Part shown: positions 18,283-26,764 of the stretch, in pieces
Layout of the letters: every line of letters begins with the position of its first letter
Numbering within the stretch: position 1 is the stretch's first letter
DNA from: Mesorhizobium koreense
GTDB taxonomy: Bacteria > Pseudomonadota > Alphaproteobacteria > Rhizobiales > Rhizobiaceae
DNA: 64,000 nucleotides
Assembly: GCF_031656215.1 (NCBI RefSeq)
Contig: NZ_CP134228.1
Span: 1,364,001-1,428,000, forward strand
Direction of reading: 5' to 3'
Program-made: the position numbers and the translations under genes
The notes under the pieces: generated by a model
What the model saw: the letters and a program-made list of their open reading frames with translations, nothing else
What the model was told of the DNA's origin: nothing
The model's database searches: none

Positions 18283-18942
18283 ATGCTGACCATCGACAAG
18301 ACGAATCTGACGCGCCATCACCCTCCACGGACGTTGTCCGACCGTGTCGCCTTACGCGTCGTGAGGATGCTGCGCTTCGTCGCCGATGGATTGTTTGGCC
18401 GACGCTACCGCCACCGCACGATTGTGCTTGAGACCATCGCTGCCGTTCCGGGCATGGTGGCAGCGACGCTGCTCCATCTCAAATGCCTGCGCCTGATGAT
18501 CGACGATCGCGGCTGGATCCGCACGCTGCTGAATGAGGCCGAGACACAGCGAGCCCACCTCATGGTCTTCGTCGCCATCGACCGCCCAAGCCTGTTCGAG
18601 CGTCTTTCCGTCCTGCTCGCGCAAGGTTTCTTCTACAATGCGCATTTCCTGATTTACCTGTTCTCGCCGCGAACGGCCCACCGGATCGTCGGCTATTTCG
18701 CCGAAGACGCCGTGCGCGGCTATGGCCAATATCTGGAGGAAATCCGAGACGGAAGGCAGGAGAATCCGCCGGCACCGGCCTTCGCGGTCGCTTACTGGAA
18801 CCTCTCGCCCGACGCGCGGCTCGCCGACGTCATCCGCGCGATGCAGGACGACGAGGCCATTCACCGGGACATCAACCACAGTTTCGCCGACGCGCTGGAA
18901 AGCGGACGCGATCTTCCGGGGCCACCGCAGATCATTCCTTGA
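18283..18942 (+). CDS. Alternative-oxidase-family diiron protein with a changed iron-ligand motif
   Basis: This 219-residue protein matches the alternative oxidase (ubiquinol oxidase) family. Family blocks are [10 protein letters not shown] followed by [28 protein letters not shown] and [11 protein letters not shown]. In typical AOX the second block reads NERMH, whose Glu and His bind the diiron centre. Here it is TQRAH, so the Glu is replaced by Gln while the His is kept. The other Glu/His motifs remain. If active it would pass electrons from ubiquinol to oxygen without proton pumping, at the membrane surface. ATG 18283 is the best start, with no strong ribosome-binding site. nirK follows 136 bases later. 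Confidence 0.82.
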   Translation: MLTIDKTNLTRHHPPRTLSDRVALRVVRMLRFVADGLFGRRYRHRTIVLETIAAVPGMVAATLLHLKCLRLMIDDRGWIRTLLNEAETQRAHLMVFVAIDRPSLFERLSVLLAQGFFYNAHFLIYLFSPRTAHRIVGYFAEDAVRGYGQYLEEIRDGRQENPPAPAFAVAYWNLSPDARLADVIRAMQDDEAIHRDINHSFADALESGRDLPGPPQIIP

Positions 18943-18999
18943 GCGGTCTCCGGCCGATGAATGCGGCAGCGCGCCGCACCCTGCGGAAAGCGCCGTTTT

Positions 19000-19013
19000 T
19001 TGCTCCGCAACAA
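19000..19013. promoter_or_regulatory. Candidate Crp/Fnr-type (NnrR-like) site upstream of nirK
   Basis: TTGCT-CCGC-AACAA keeps the TTG-N8-CAA frame of Fnr/NnrR-family operators and is centred about 72 bases before the nirK start codon. It lies in the gap between the alternative-oxidase-family gene and nirK. A similar, better-matched box precedes the pseudoazurin gene at 21772-21785, which makes a shared regulator plausible. The match is short and was not tested statistically. Confidence 0.4.
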
Positions 19014-19078
19014 AGAATCCCAAGCAAGGGGGAATAGGCTCCGTCCAACAACAACGAAAGCCACTAAGGAGAGTGGAA

Positions 19079-20197
19079 ATGTTGACGAGACGCGAAGCCC
19101 TCTTTGGAACGGCCGCAAGCGCGACCACGGCGGCAATCCTTGCGACGATGCCCGCGGCGCGGGCGGCGGCCGGGCCCCAGTCTGCCGATATAAGCAGGCT
19201 GCCGCGCGAACGGGTCGAGCTTGTCGCTCCGCCCTTCGTACATGCCCACGATCAGGTCGTCCGGGGCGGCCCGAAGATTGTCGAGTTCCGCCTGACCGTG
19301 AAGGAACAGCCGATGGTCATCGACGACGAAGGCACCGTCATGCAGGCCATGACCTTCAACGGCTCCATTCCCGCGCCGATGATGGTGGTCCACGAAGGCG
19401 ACTATGTCGAGTTGACGCTTGTCAATCCCGAGACCAACGAAATGCCGCACAATGTCGACTTCCATGCCGCCACGGGAGCGCTCGGCGGCGCACAACTCCT
19501 GGAAGTCAATCCCGGAGAGCAGGCAACGATGCGCTTCAAGGCGACGCGCGCTGGTGTATTCGTCTACCACTGCGCGCCGGCCGGCATGATCCCCTGGCAT
19601 GTCGTCTCGGGCATGAACGGCGCCATCCTGGTACTCCCCCGCGACGGACTGAAGGATGGCGACGGCCGCAGACTGAAGTACGACCGCATCTTCTATATCG
19701 GCGAAAGCGACTTCTACATCCCGCGCGATGCGAACGGCAAATACAAGAGCTATGAATCCCTCGGCGATGCCTATGACGATACGCTGAAGGTGATGCGCGG
19801 CCTTATCCCGACACATGTCGTCTTCAATGGCAAGGTCGGCGCGCTGACCGGAGACAACGCCCTCAAGGCCAAGGTCGGGGAGACCGTACTCATCATCCAC
19901 TCGCAGGCCAACCGCGATACACGCCCGCACATCATCGGCGGCCATGGCGACCATGTCTGGGAACAGGGCAAGTTCGCCAACCCGCCGGAAAAGGATCTGG
20001 AGACGTGGTTCGTGCGCGGCGGATCGGCTTGCGCGGCGCTCTACACGTTCCGCCAGCCCGGCATCTACGCCTACGTCAATCATAATCTGATCGAGGCGGC
20101 CGAGCTCGGGGCCACCGCCCACATCACGGTGGACGGAGAGTGGAACGACGATCTGATGACGCAGGTGCGGGCACCCGCCCCGATCGCCTCCTACTGA
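19079..20197 (+). CDS. nirK: Copper-containing nitrite reductase NirK
   Basis: A 372-residue two-cupredoxin-domain enzyme that reduces nitrite to nitric oxide in the periplasm. The N terminus has a Tat-like signal ([12 protein letters not shown], ending [10 protein letters not shown]). Type 1 copper ligands appear in [16 protein letters not shown] and in [12 protein letters not shown] with the following Met. Type 2 histidines are in the same blocks and in [14 protein letters not shown] 19079 follows AAGGAG. nirV lies downstream after a likely attenuating hairpin, and the electron donor pseudoazurin is encoded close by on the other strand. Nitric oxide reductase genes are not in the window. 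Confidence 0.97.
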   Translation: MLTRREALFGTAASATTAAILATMPAARAAAGPQSADISRLPRERVELVAPPFVHAHDQVVRGGPKIVEFRLTVKEQPMVIDDEGTVMQAMTFNGSIPAPMMVVHEGDYVELTLVNPETNEMPHNVDFHAATGALGGAQLLEVNPGEQATMRFKATRAGVFVYHCAPAGMIPWHVVSGMNGAILVLPRDGLKDGDGRRLKYDRIFYIGESDFYIPRDANGKYKSYESLGDAYDDTLKVMRGLIPTHVVFNGKVGALTGDNALKAKVGETVLIIHSQANRDTRPHIIGGHGDHVWEQGKFANPPEKDLETWFVRGGSACAALYTFRQPGIYAYVNHNLIEAAELGATAHITVDGEWNDDLMTQVRAPAPIASY

Positions 20198-20217
20198 CGG
20201 GCAGGCGCGTTCGAACC

Positions 20218-20251
20218 GGCGGCCCGTCGAGACACGGCGAGCCGCCTTTTT
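20218..20251 (+). terminator. Hairpin with T-tract between nirK and nirV
   Basis: GGCGGC (20218-20223) pairs with GCCGCC (20241-20246). An inner CCGT/ACGG pairing is possible, and TTTTTC follows directly. This is the layout of a Rho-independent terminator. Since nirV starts only about 17 bases later on the same strand, it may act as an attenuator that lowers nirV expression relative to nirK. Confidence 0.55.
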
Positions 20252-20267
20252 CTTGAGGACAAAGACC

Positions 20268-21125
20268 ATGCGTTTGATGGTTCCCGCGGCCCTTGCGGCT
20301 GCGACGGCATTGGTGCTCGCTTCCGGGCCCACCCTGCGGCCTATGTCTGCCAAGACAGCTGCGTCCTTCGACACCGTCACGATAGCACCCGGCGCCTTCG
20401 AGTTCCGCCTTTCCGGCGAATATCTGAAGGCCGGGCGACCTGTCGATGCACCGAAGCGTACCGTCTCCTTCCGGCTCGGCTTCGACATCATGAAGGTGGA
20501 GGTCAGCGCAGCCGACTATGCAGCCTGTGTCGCCGATGGCGCCTGCGAAGCGGCCGAAGGCGGCAATTCTTCTGCCATCTACCCGGTGACCGGCGTCAGC
20601 TATCGCGACGCCACTGCCTATGCGGCCTGGCTGTCGGGGAAAACAGGAGAGACATGGCGCCTGCCTACCGACGAGGAATGGGCGTTCGCCGCCGCCGAGC
20701 GCCGCAGCGACGACGCGCTTGGCGTATCGCAGGATTCGGCCAATCCGGCCGAAAGGTGGCTCGCCCGTTATCGCACCGAGGCGAGCGCCGGCAAGCGCGA
20801 CACCGAGCCGAAGCCGCTCGGCCATTTCGGGATGAATCGCAAGGGGGTGGCGGATATTGCCGGCAATGTCTGGGAATGGACTTCTACGTGCTACGTGCGC
20901 GCGACAGTGTCCACAAACGGGAAGGTTGTGCACAGCACCGATAACTGCGGCGTGCGCGTGGTCGCCGGAAGCCACCGTGGCTACATGTCGACCTTCATTC
21001 GAGATGGCAGGAGTGGCGGCTGCGCCGCCGGCCTCGCGCCCGACAATCTCGGCTTCCGACTGGTCCGCCAGGCTCCTTCGGCCATCAGCTATGTGCGCGG
21101 GCTATGGGCAAGGGCTGTCGGCTAG
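20268..21125 (+). CDS. nirV: NirV, formylglycine-generating-enzyme-like protein of nitrite reductase clusters
   Basis: The 285-residue protein has a signal-peptide-like N terminus (LMVPAALAAATALVLASG) and an FGE/SUMF1-type domain. The blocks PVTGVSYRDATAYAAWLS, WRLPTDEEWAFAAAE, GNVWEWTS and DNLGFRLVR are visible. Proteins of this type encoded next to nirK are called NirV; their exact biochemical role in nitrite reductase maturation or activity is not settled. ATG 20268 has a TGAGGA ribosome-binding site, and an in-frame TTG at 20253 is less likely. Its position right after nirK supports the name. Confidence 0.85.
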   Translation: MRLMVPAALAAATALVLASGPTLRPMSAKTAASFDTVTIAPGAFEFRLSGEYLKAGRPVDAPKRTVSFRLGFDIMKVEVSAADYAACVADGACEAAEGGNSSAIYPVTGVSYRDATAYAAWLSGKTGETWRLPTDEEWAFAAAERRSDDALGVSQDSANPAERWLARYRTEASAGKRDTEPKPLGHFGMNRKGVADIAGNVWEWTSTCYVRATVSTNGKVVHSTDNCGVRVVAGSHRGYMSTFIRDGRSGGCAAGLAPDNLGFRLVRQAPSAISYVRGLWARAVG

Positions 21126-21176
21126 ACAGGGGGGCGGAAGCCGTCCACGCGGCGATCCTCTCCTACTATTCCTTGC

Positions 21177-21217
21177 AAAAAACAAGGCGGGCGCGAAGCC
21201 TTTGCCCCGCGCCCGCC
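21177..21217 (-). terminator. Rho-independent terminator of the pseudoazurin gene
   Basis: A perfect ten-base-pair stem, GGCGGGCGCG (21186-21195) with CGCGCCCGCC (21208-21217), encloses a 12-base loop. On the minus strand it is followed by TTGTTTTTT. It lies 22 bases past the pseudoazurin stop and between convergent nirV and pseudoazurin genes. The T-tract side shows that it serves the minus-strand gene. Confidence 0.85.
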
Positions 21218-21238
21218 CGTCCACGCTCTTCCTGGGCG

Positions 21239-21682
21239 TCAATTGCCGGTCGGCACTTCCGCGAACAGCGCCTGGAACTTCTTCTTAGCCTTGCCCAGTT
21301 GCTTAACGGCTTCGGCCTGTTCGAGATTGACGGGCTTGCCGACGACAACCAGCGCTACCATACCCATTCCGTAATGGGGCACGCACTTGACGCCGTACAC
21401 CCCTTCCTTGTCGAGCGTGACGGTGATGGGCTTGCCGATCTCGCCCTTGAAGGGCTGGGCACCTTCCGGGATCATTCCGTCGATGCTGGCCGCATCATGG
21501 CCCTTGTCGGTCGGTACGAAGGTGACAGTGTCGCCGGGTGCCGCGACGACGAGGTCTGGCTGGAACACCATCGTCCCCTTGTCGCCCTTGTTGAGCATCT
21601 GCACCTGATGGTCGGCCGCTTCGGCGGCACCTGCCGCCATCAATACCGAAAGAGCGGCTGCGATTGCTATTCTGTACTTCAT
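21239..21682 (-). CDS. Pseudoazurin (type 1 copper electron-transfer protein)
   Basis: A 147-residue periplasmic cupredoxin. The signal peptide is MKYRIAIAAALSVLMAAGAAEA. The mature domain carries copper ligands His in DKGHDAASI and Cys, His and Met in CVPHYGMGM. Pseudoazurin donates electrons to NirK in denitrifying alphaproteobacteria, which fits the neighbouring nirK and nirV. ATG 21682 begins the signal peptide; the longer frame has no signal sequence. A candidate Fnr/NnrR box lies about 90 bases upstream and a strong terminator follows. Confidence 0.94.
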   Translation of the reverse strand: MKYRIAIAAALSVLMAAGAAEAADHQVQMLNKGDKGTMVFQPDLVVAAPGDTVTFVPTDKGHDAASIDGMIPEGAQPFKGEIGKPITVTLDKEGVYGVKCVPHYGMGMVALVVVGKPVNLEQAEAVKQLGKAKKKFQALFAEVPTGN

Positions 21683-21771
21683 GATGGTTGCCTTTCCAGT
21701 TCTTCTCACGACGAAAGGCGTCGCCGCCCCTGCCGTTGGTCGTCTCCTAGGACGGGCGCCTCGGCAAAACT

Positions 21772-21785
21772 TTGCTGCAACGCAA
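21772..21785. promoter_or_regulatory. Candidate NnrR-type operator upstream of pseudoazurin
   Basis: TTGCT-GCAA-CGCAA is a near-perfect inverted repeat with the 5-4-5 spacing of Fnr/NnrR operators and differs by one base from TTGCG-N4-CGCAA. It is centred about 96 bases upstream of the pseudoazurin start, within the 291-base gap shared with the divergent DoxX gene, so it could also affect that gene. A Crp/Fnr regulator is encoded about 3.5 kb away. Confidence 0.5.
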
Positions 21786-21973
21786 AATCGGTGCAGATTG
21801 AGAAGATCGTGCCGGTCCGTGGAACCTTGTTGTTGCTTCTGCCGCTTGCCGTCCGTTGCGGGGCGGACCTGATCCGTCATCGACCGCTGTTGACAGTCCG
21901 TCGCGGGGCGCGGCCTTGATCGGCAGCGCCGTCGTTCCGACATCCGGCTTTCTTGGAAACGGAGAAGATGACG

Positions 21974-22423
21974 ATGAGCGATCCAGTGGCAAAGGGCACG
22001 CGGCTGTTTGTGCCGGCGCTCTCTGGCCTTTATTCCGGCCTGCACAATTTTGCCGAGACGGTCCTGCGCGTGATAGCCGGCGCGGCATTGGTGACTCACG
22101 GCCTGGGTAAAATTGGCGACCCATTCGGATCGGCAGGTATGGTCGAAAGCCTCGGCTTCTATCCTGGCGCTTTTTGGTCGTTGATGCTGTCGTTGACTGA
22201 ATTCGTCGGCGGAATCTTCATTGCAATCGGCTTCTTGACACGCCCCGCTTCATTGGCGGCGACATTCGTGCTGCTTGTGACCGTCTGGTTTCACTGGATC
22301 ACCGCTGGGCAGGGCTATTCCGGTGCAGAAAAGTCGATCCTGTGGGCAGCGATCTTTTTCTTCTTCGCTATCCGTGGCGGGAACAGCCATTCGGTCGACG
22401 CGAAAATCGGCCGAGCTTTCTGA
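21974..22423 (+). CDS. DoxX-family membrane protein
   Basis: The 149-residue protein has about four hydrophobic helices and the DoxX-family N-terminal pattern (LRVIAGAALVTHGLGKIG), with VGGIFIAIGFLTRPASLAA in the middle. DoxX proteins are small inner-membrane proteins linked to redox or oxidative-stress functions in several bacteria, but the activity here is unknown. ATG 21974 has GGAG nine bases upstream; ATG 21968 and TTG 21953 are alternatives with poorer spacing. It is divergent from pseudoazurin and may share its regulatory region. Confidence 0.85.
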   Translation: MSDPVAKGTRLFVPALSGLYSGLHNFAETVLRVIAGAALVTHGLGKIGDPFGSAGMVESLGFYPGAFWSLMLSLTEFVGGIFIAIGFLTRPASLAATFVLLVTVWFHWITAGQGYSGAEKSILWAAIFFFFAIRGGNSHSVDAKIGRAF

Positions 22424-22454
22424 CGTGGTGAACGCAAAGTCATAGGAAATTTAT

Positions 22455-22501
22455 GCTGACCGGCGCGGGGCGGGGGGCTTGGGGCTATCGCGCCGGTCAG
22501 C
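22455..22501. repeat. Perfect 13-bp inverted repeat with G-rich loop
   Basis: GCTGACCGGCGCG (22455-22467) is exactly complementary to CGCGCCGGTCAGC (22489-22501). The 21-base loop is very G-rich on the plus strand. It lies between the convergent doxX-like gene and the barrel-enzyme gene. On the minus strand the stem is followed by an A/T-rich ATAAATTTCC, so it could end the minus-strand operon, though there is no true T-tract. Confidence 0.75.
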
Positions 22502-22569
22502 GCGGTCCCATGTCGGGTCCGTCGAAAAGTCTGGCATAGCTGGCCGAGCGTGGAAACTTGGCCTTTCGG

Positions 22570-24237
22570 TCATAGCTGAAATGCACCTAGCGACCTTTCG
22601 AGGTCCTCGTGCAAGGATTCCAGTCGATGCGTGTCCAGTAGCCAATAGACGAGGTGGCAATATCGGGTCCCGGAAAGCCGATCCACCAGCGCGAGACGGT
22701 ATTGTTCCAGGGCGTCTATCTCGCTGCGGGCCGACTTTTGCCTATCTGCGTCTTCCGGGGTCGTGAGGGCCCATTTTGCCGCAAAGCAGGCTCTCGCACA
22801 GGCGCGGAAGCCTTCAGCATACCATAGCTGAAGATCGTAGGTCTCCCGAAGCTCTTCTGCTGCGGCGGTTTGCTCCGCAGCCGTCGCCCCGGCAATCTCT
22901 TCCGACATTTCGCGCGCCAGGGCGACGGCTTCGTCCTTCTCGGCAAAGATCTCGTGGAGCTTTTCGGGCGTCAAATCCAGCGCCCCAGCCATTTCAGGCG
23001 CCCAATCTGCGATTCCATGCACCTCGACAAGCATCATGTACGCTTTCTTGAGCGTATCCGGGAACATGCAATCTTCATGGAAGACATGGCGCAGGACGAA
23101 GACGGCCTTGCTCATCATCTCCCAAGAGCGATTCAGAGCACGTGCCAGAGCCGCCTTGGTTCGCGGCGCTCCGTCCAGGGAGAAAGGACCAATCTCCACC
23201 CCGCCGCCAAGCGCGGTCGCGAACGAGTGGCCAAGAAATTGGCCGACTACGTCTGAGACATCGATATCCGAGCCGGAGGCGAGCTTGGTGAAGCCCATCA
23301 GATTGGGCAGATTGAGCGTATCGAGGACCTGATTGTCGGAGATCACTTCCCAGTCGGTGCGGGCCATCACGCCGATGGCGCCTTGCTTGCGGGCGTAGGC
23401 GAACCGCTCGCGCATGTCGTCGAGCACGATCGCAGGGAACACGCCCAGCCCGAAGAACTGGCCCCAGGTGTCGAATTCGATCCACTGCGGGTTTCGGCCT
23501 ACGTGGCCGATGCGGGCATTGTTGGGGAAAGTCGGGTAATAATCGTGCGGCGTGTTCTTCAGCGAGATGACAATCTGGTCTGACACACGCGAAACCGCAT
23601 CGAGGACGACGCTCTGCTCGGCTTGCGTATAGGTGAAATCCCTTACGGCGAGTACCTTTCCGGCTCGTGCCAGAGGACGGTACATTGCTCCTATGAGCGC
23701 TTCGTACCAGTCGGCAGCCGACAGGCCCGGCTTCGTCGAGGTCTGTGTCGTGCTGATCGAGACCCGGCTTTCGCGAGTGCCGGGGCTCACGATGATACCG
23801 TCGATTTCAGGCACCGCCTCGACGACTTCACTTACCTTTGCCTCGAGAAATTCCCACCAGAAGGGGGTCGCCGTATCGATGCCGCCATTCACCCAGAGTT
23901 CGGGGCGCTGCGCAAGAAGCGAATCGTGGAATGAGATCTCCTTTACCTCGGCAAAGAACCGGATTCCGCGATCGTGCGCATAGCGGGCCACGCTGCGAAT
24001 GTATTGACGGTTGTTGTCGATGTTGTGGTAGCGCACCGGCCATCGGCGCCACACGTCGTCCACGCTGAAATAGCGCTCCGGCAGGGCAAGCAGGTCGAGC
24101 AGGTCGTTCTTGTGAAAGACCAGCGCATTCAGACCGTTGGCGGCGGCAAAATCCAGGGCCGCCTTGACCCACCGCCAACTCCACATACGGTCACCGTGAA
24201 ACTCAAGGGCGCGGACGTCCATTGGAGGGGTCGCCAT
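22570..24237 (-). CDS. Predicted barrel-fold enzyme, glycosidase-like (paralogue A)
   Basis: I do not recognise the exact family. The 555-residue protein begins MDVRALEFHGDRMW and has alternating beta/alpha blocks (LNALVFHKNDLLDLL, IRFFAEVKEISF, IDGIIVSPGTRES, FFGLGVFPAIVLDDM). They suggest an N-terminal (beta/alpha)8 barrel like those of retaining glycosidases, then a helical C-terminal region. It is clearly paralogous to the next gene upstream, sharing NN-R-Y, EVKEI, SPG, TPHD-Y-TFP-N and WIE-D--GQF-G-G-FP blocks. It is the last gene of the sugar-transporter operon, so a role in cleaving an imported glycoside is likely but inferred. ATG 24237 has an AGGAG site. Confidence 0.65.
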   Translation of the reverse strand: MATPPMDVRALEFHGDRMWSWRWVKAALDFAAANGLNALVFHKNDLLDLLALPERYFSVDDVWRRWPVRYHNIDNNRQYIRSVARYAHDRGIRFFAEVKEISFHDSLLAQRPELWVNGGIDTATPFWWEFLEAKVSEVVEAVPEIDGIIVSPGTRESRVSISTTQTSTKPGLSAADWYEALIGAMYRPLARAGKVLAVRDFTYTQAEQSVVLDAVSRVSDQIVISLKNTPHDYYPTFPNNARIGHVGRNPQWIEFDTWGQFFGLGVFPAIVLDDMRERFAYARKQGAIGVMARTDWEVISDNQVLDTLNLPNLMGFTKLASGSDIDVSDVVGQFLGHSFATALGGGVEIGPFSLDGAPRTKAALARALNRSWEMMSKAVFVLRHVFHEDCMFPDTLKKAYMMLVEVHGIADWAPEMAGALDLTPEKLHEIFAEKDEAVALAREMSEEIAGATAAEQTAAAEELRETYDLQLWYAEGFRACARACFAAKWALTTPEDADRQKSARSEIDALEQYRLALVDRLSGTRYCHLVYWLLDTHRLESLHEDLERSLGAFQL

Positions 24238-24263
24238 GAATAACTCCTGGGAAGGGAACGTGA

Positions 24264-25916
24264 TCAGGCGTGATCGGAAGAAGGCACAAGAACCAGGTCG
24301 AGGGCCTGGCGCCCCTCGCGCAGTACATCGGCGATCCGGCGATAATCCATCAGCATAACCACCTGGTGGCGGTATCTGGCTTCGGTCGCGATCGGCCTGA
24401 TCCGCTGCCCGAAGGCTTCGAGTCTGGCCAGCCAGTCCTTGAAGTCTTGCAGTTCCCCTGCGTCCGGGCCCGTGTCGTTCCGCCGTTCCTGGTCTACCCA
24501 CCGGCTATAAAAGCAGGCGGCGCCGCAATAGAGGAATCCCTCTACGTAGAGCACGAAGCGATCGAAGAGCTCGATGAGTTCCGTATGCAGATCCGGATCG
24601 AGGGCAGTATGACCCGCCTTGACGTCGCCGGCGAGCTGCCGTGCCAGGTCGAGCGCCTTCTGCTTTTCGGCGATCAGCGCCTGCACCTTGGATCGATCCA
24701 TTGTCAGACCGGCCTCGCGGTCGGGCGCCCAGGTATGTAAAGCGTTCAGCGTTTCCATGCTCCACCAGGCGCGCCGCACGCTGCGTGGAAACATGCTGTT
24801 GTCGGCGAAGACGAAGTCGTTGGCGTAGACAGCCCCTTTGACGATTGGCCAGGTCCGCGCCAGGACGCCGCCGAGCCAGGCAGCGGCTTCGATTGCCGAT
24901 CCCTTTTTCTCCAGCCATTGCCGTGCGACCGATTCCGGATCGACGGATCGACCCTTCGCCAGTTCGGCTGCAGCGATAAGGTTCGTTTCGTTGAGCGATT
25001 CGAGCACCCAATAATCGTTGATCCGCTCCCACTCGGTGCGGAAAATGCCGCCAGTCACTCCATGCTTGCCCGCATAATCCAGACGGGAGCGGATATCGTC
25101 CAGGACGAAGCAAGGAAAGATGCCCCAGCCGTAGAACTGTCCCATGGCGTCGTATTCGATCCATTGCTCGCGATCGAGCCGGCCGATACCGGGATTGTCC
25201 GGAAAGGTGACGTAGAAGTCGTGCGGCGTGACCTTGAGACAGAACACGACCTCTGGCGGGGATTTCTCGACGGCCTTGATCAGCGGCTCATGGTCCTCCG
25301 GCTTGTAGGCGAAGTCACGCACGACGAGGCGCTTGCCATGACGTTTCGTGGCCCGATGCAGCGCAGCGATGATCTTGCAATACCAGTCCTCGACGCTGGT
25401 GCGGGCACATAGCTCGCAAGTGCATTTGTTCTGCGCGCGCGACGTTTTGCCTTCAGTCGATCCGGGGCTCGTGATCATGCCGGCAGTGAGCGGGAAATCC
25501 TCGAAGAACTCATCGGTCTTGCGTTCGATGAATTCGTACCAGAACGGCTCGCTGGGGCAGATAACGCCCTGCTTGACCAGTTCAGGATGGGCCGTGATCA
25601 GTTCGTCGGGGAAACCGATTTCCTTGACTTCGATGAACACGCCGATGTTGCGGTTGTGCGCGAGCTGAAGCACGTGATCGAGATAGATTCGATTGTTCTC
25701 GATCGCATTCTCGCCGCGCCGCGTCGGCGCGCTTGTCCACAGCGCATGAGGGTCGAAATAGGATCTGGGATATGTGACCATCTGCATCAGATCGGTCTCA
25801 TGCAGCACAAGATGCGTCATGTCGTGGCGCTCGATGAAATCCAGCGCTTCCAGGATGCGGTCCCGCCGCCAGATGGTGCGGCCGTGTAGTTCCAGGCCAC
25901 GGACATTGAAACTCAC
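24264..25916 (-). CDS. Predicted barrel-fold enzyme, glycosidase-like (paralogue B)
   Basis: A 550-residue paralogue of the gene downstream, with the same order of conserved blocks: NVRGLELHGRTIW, THLVLHETDLMQM, IGVFIEVKEIGFPDE, AGMITSPGSTEGK, VVRDFAYKPEDHEP, KVTPHDFYVTFPDNPGIG and WIEYDAMGQFYGWGIFP. Acidic residues in EVKEI and in the RDFAY region are candidate catalytic or sugar-binding groups. A CxCxxC cluster (CTCELC) near residue 200 is absent from paralogue A. GTG 25916 is chosen because GGAG lies seven bases upstream and homology starts there; the longer frame runs into the permease gene. It is in the CUT1 operon, 14 bases after the permease. Confidence 0.65.
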   Translation of the reverse strand: MSFNVRGLELHGRTIWRRDRILEALDFIERHDMTHLVLHETDLMQMVTYPRSYFDPHALWTSAPTRRGENAIENNRIYLDHVLQLAHNRNIGVFIEVKEIGFPDELITAHPELVKQGVICPSEPFWYEFIERKTDEFFEDFPLTAGMITSPGSTEGKTSRAQNKCTCELCARTSVEDWYCKIIAALHRATKRHGKRLVVRDFAYKPEDHEPLIKAVEKSPPEVVFCLKVTPHDFYVTFPDNPGIGRLDREQWIEYDAMGQFYGWGIFPCFVLDDIRSRLDYAGKHGVTGGIFRTEWERINDYWVLESLNETNLIAAAELAKGRSVDPESVARQWLEKKGSAIEAAAWLGGVLARTWPIVKGAVYANDFVFADNSMFPRSVRRAWWSMETLNALHTWAPDREAGLTMDRSKVQALIAEKQKALDLARQLAGDVKAGHTALDPDLHTELIELFDRFVLYVEGFLYCGAACFYSRWVDQERRNDTGPDAGELQDFKDWLARLEAFGQRIRPIATEARYRHQVVMLMDYRRIADVLREGRQALDLVLVPSSDHA

Positions 25917-25930
25917 TGGATATCTCCGCT

Positions 25931-26764
25931 CTATTTGATGGCGCCGGCCGTCAGGCCCTGCAGCAGGAACCGACGCAGTGCCACGGCAACGACAATGAGG
26001 GGTGTAATGGTGAGAATGCCGCCGGCGGCGATCACGCCCCACAGCAACTGCTCATCCGTTTCCATGTAGGACATCAGCCCCACCGGCGCGGTCATGCCGT
26101 GGAGGTTGGTGAGGACAAGCGGCACCAGGAAGGCATTCCAGGTATCGATGAAGGAGATGACCGACACGGCGGCGAGGCCGGGCAGCACGATGGGGAATAC
26201 GATGCGGAAAAATGCCGAGGAGAGCGAACATCCGTCGAGCATGGCGGCGTCGATGAGTTCGTCCGGCACCGCACGCAGGAAGCCCCGCATCACCCAGATC
26301 ACCAGCGGCAGTCGGACCGCGGCCTCGAAGATCACCAGTGTAATCACCTGGTCGAGCAGGCCCAAAGACCTGGCGGCAAAAAATATCGGAATGATCGTGG
26401 CAACGGGCGGAAAGCTGCGGGGCAGCAATATGATGAACATCCAAAAGTGCTCCCCGCGGAGCCGGCCTCGTTCCAAGGCGAAAGCCACCATGGATCCCAG
26501 CAGCACGCCGATAGCCGTCGATGCCAGCGCCACCATGAGACTGTTGCGGTAGTAAAGTTCGAATTCGCCACCGCGCAGAAGCGTGACGTAGTTGTCCAGC
26601 ACAGGCGTGAACAGAAAGCGCGGTGGCTGGGCCAGCAGCAGCGCCTGAGGCTTCAGCGACGTCAGCAGCATGTAATAGACGGGAAAGGATGCGACGACGA
26701 TGAGCGCGAGGCCGCCGACGATCCTCACTGCCAACTGAACGGGGCCAAGCTTGCGCGCCGCCAT
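25931..26764 (-). CDS. Sugar ABC transporter permease, MalG type
   Basis: A 277-residue inner-membrane permease of the CUT1 family with about six transmembrane helices. The cytoplasmic EAA loop that contacts the ATPase is DELIDAAMLDGCSLSSAFF, followed by IVFPIVLPG. Its start overlaps the stop of the MalF-type gene; I prefer ATG 26764 to the GTG at 26767. It would pair with the upstream permease and the binding protein. No intact ATPase gene is present in this operon, so a shared MalK/UgpC-type ATPase must be supplied from elsewhere if the system works. Confidence 0.9.
   Translation of the reverse strand: MAARKLGPVQLAVRIVGGLALIVVASFPVYYMLLTSLKPQALLLAQPPRFLFTPVLDNYVTLLRGGEFELYYRNSLMVALASTAIGVLLGSMVAFALERGRLRGEHFWMFIILLPRSFPPVATIIPIFFAARSLGLLDQVITLVIFEAAVRLPLVIWVMRGFLRAVPDELIDAAMLDGCSLSSAFFRIVFPIVLPGLAAVSVISFIDTWNAFLVPLVLTNLHGMTAPVGLMSYMETDEQLLWGVIAAGGILTITPLIVVAVALRRFLLQGLTAGAIK

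Noticed and set aside
19001-19010. Compact TTGC-TCC-GCAA palindrome before nirK
   Set aside because: As an 11-base element it has the wrong spacing for Crp/Fnr proteins; the 14-base reading TTGCT-N4-AACAA is the more sensible candidate.
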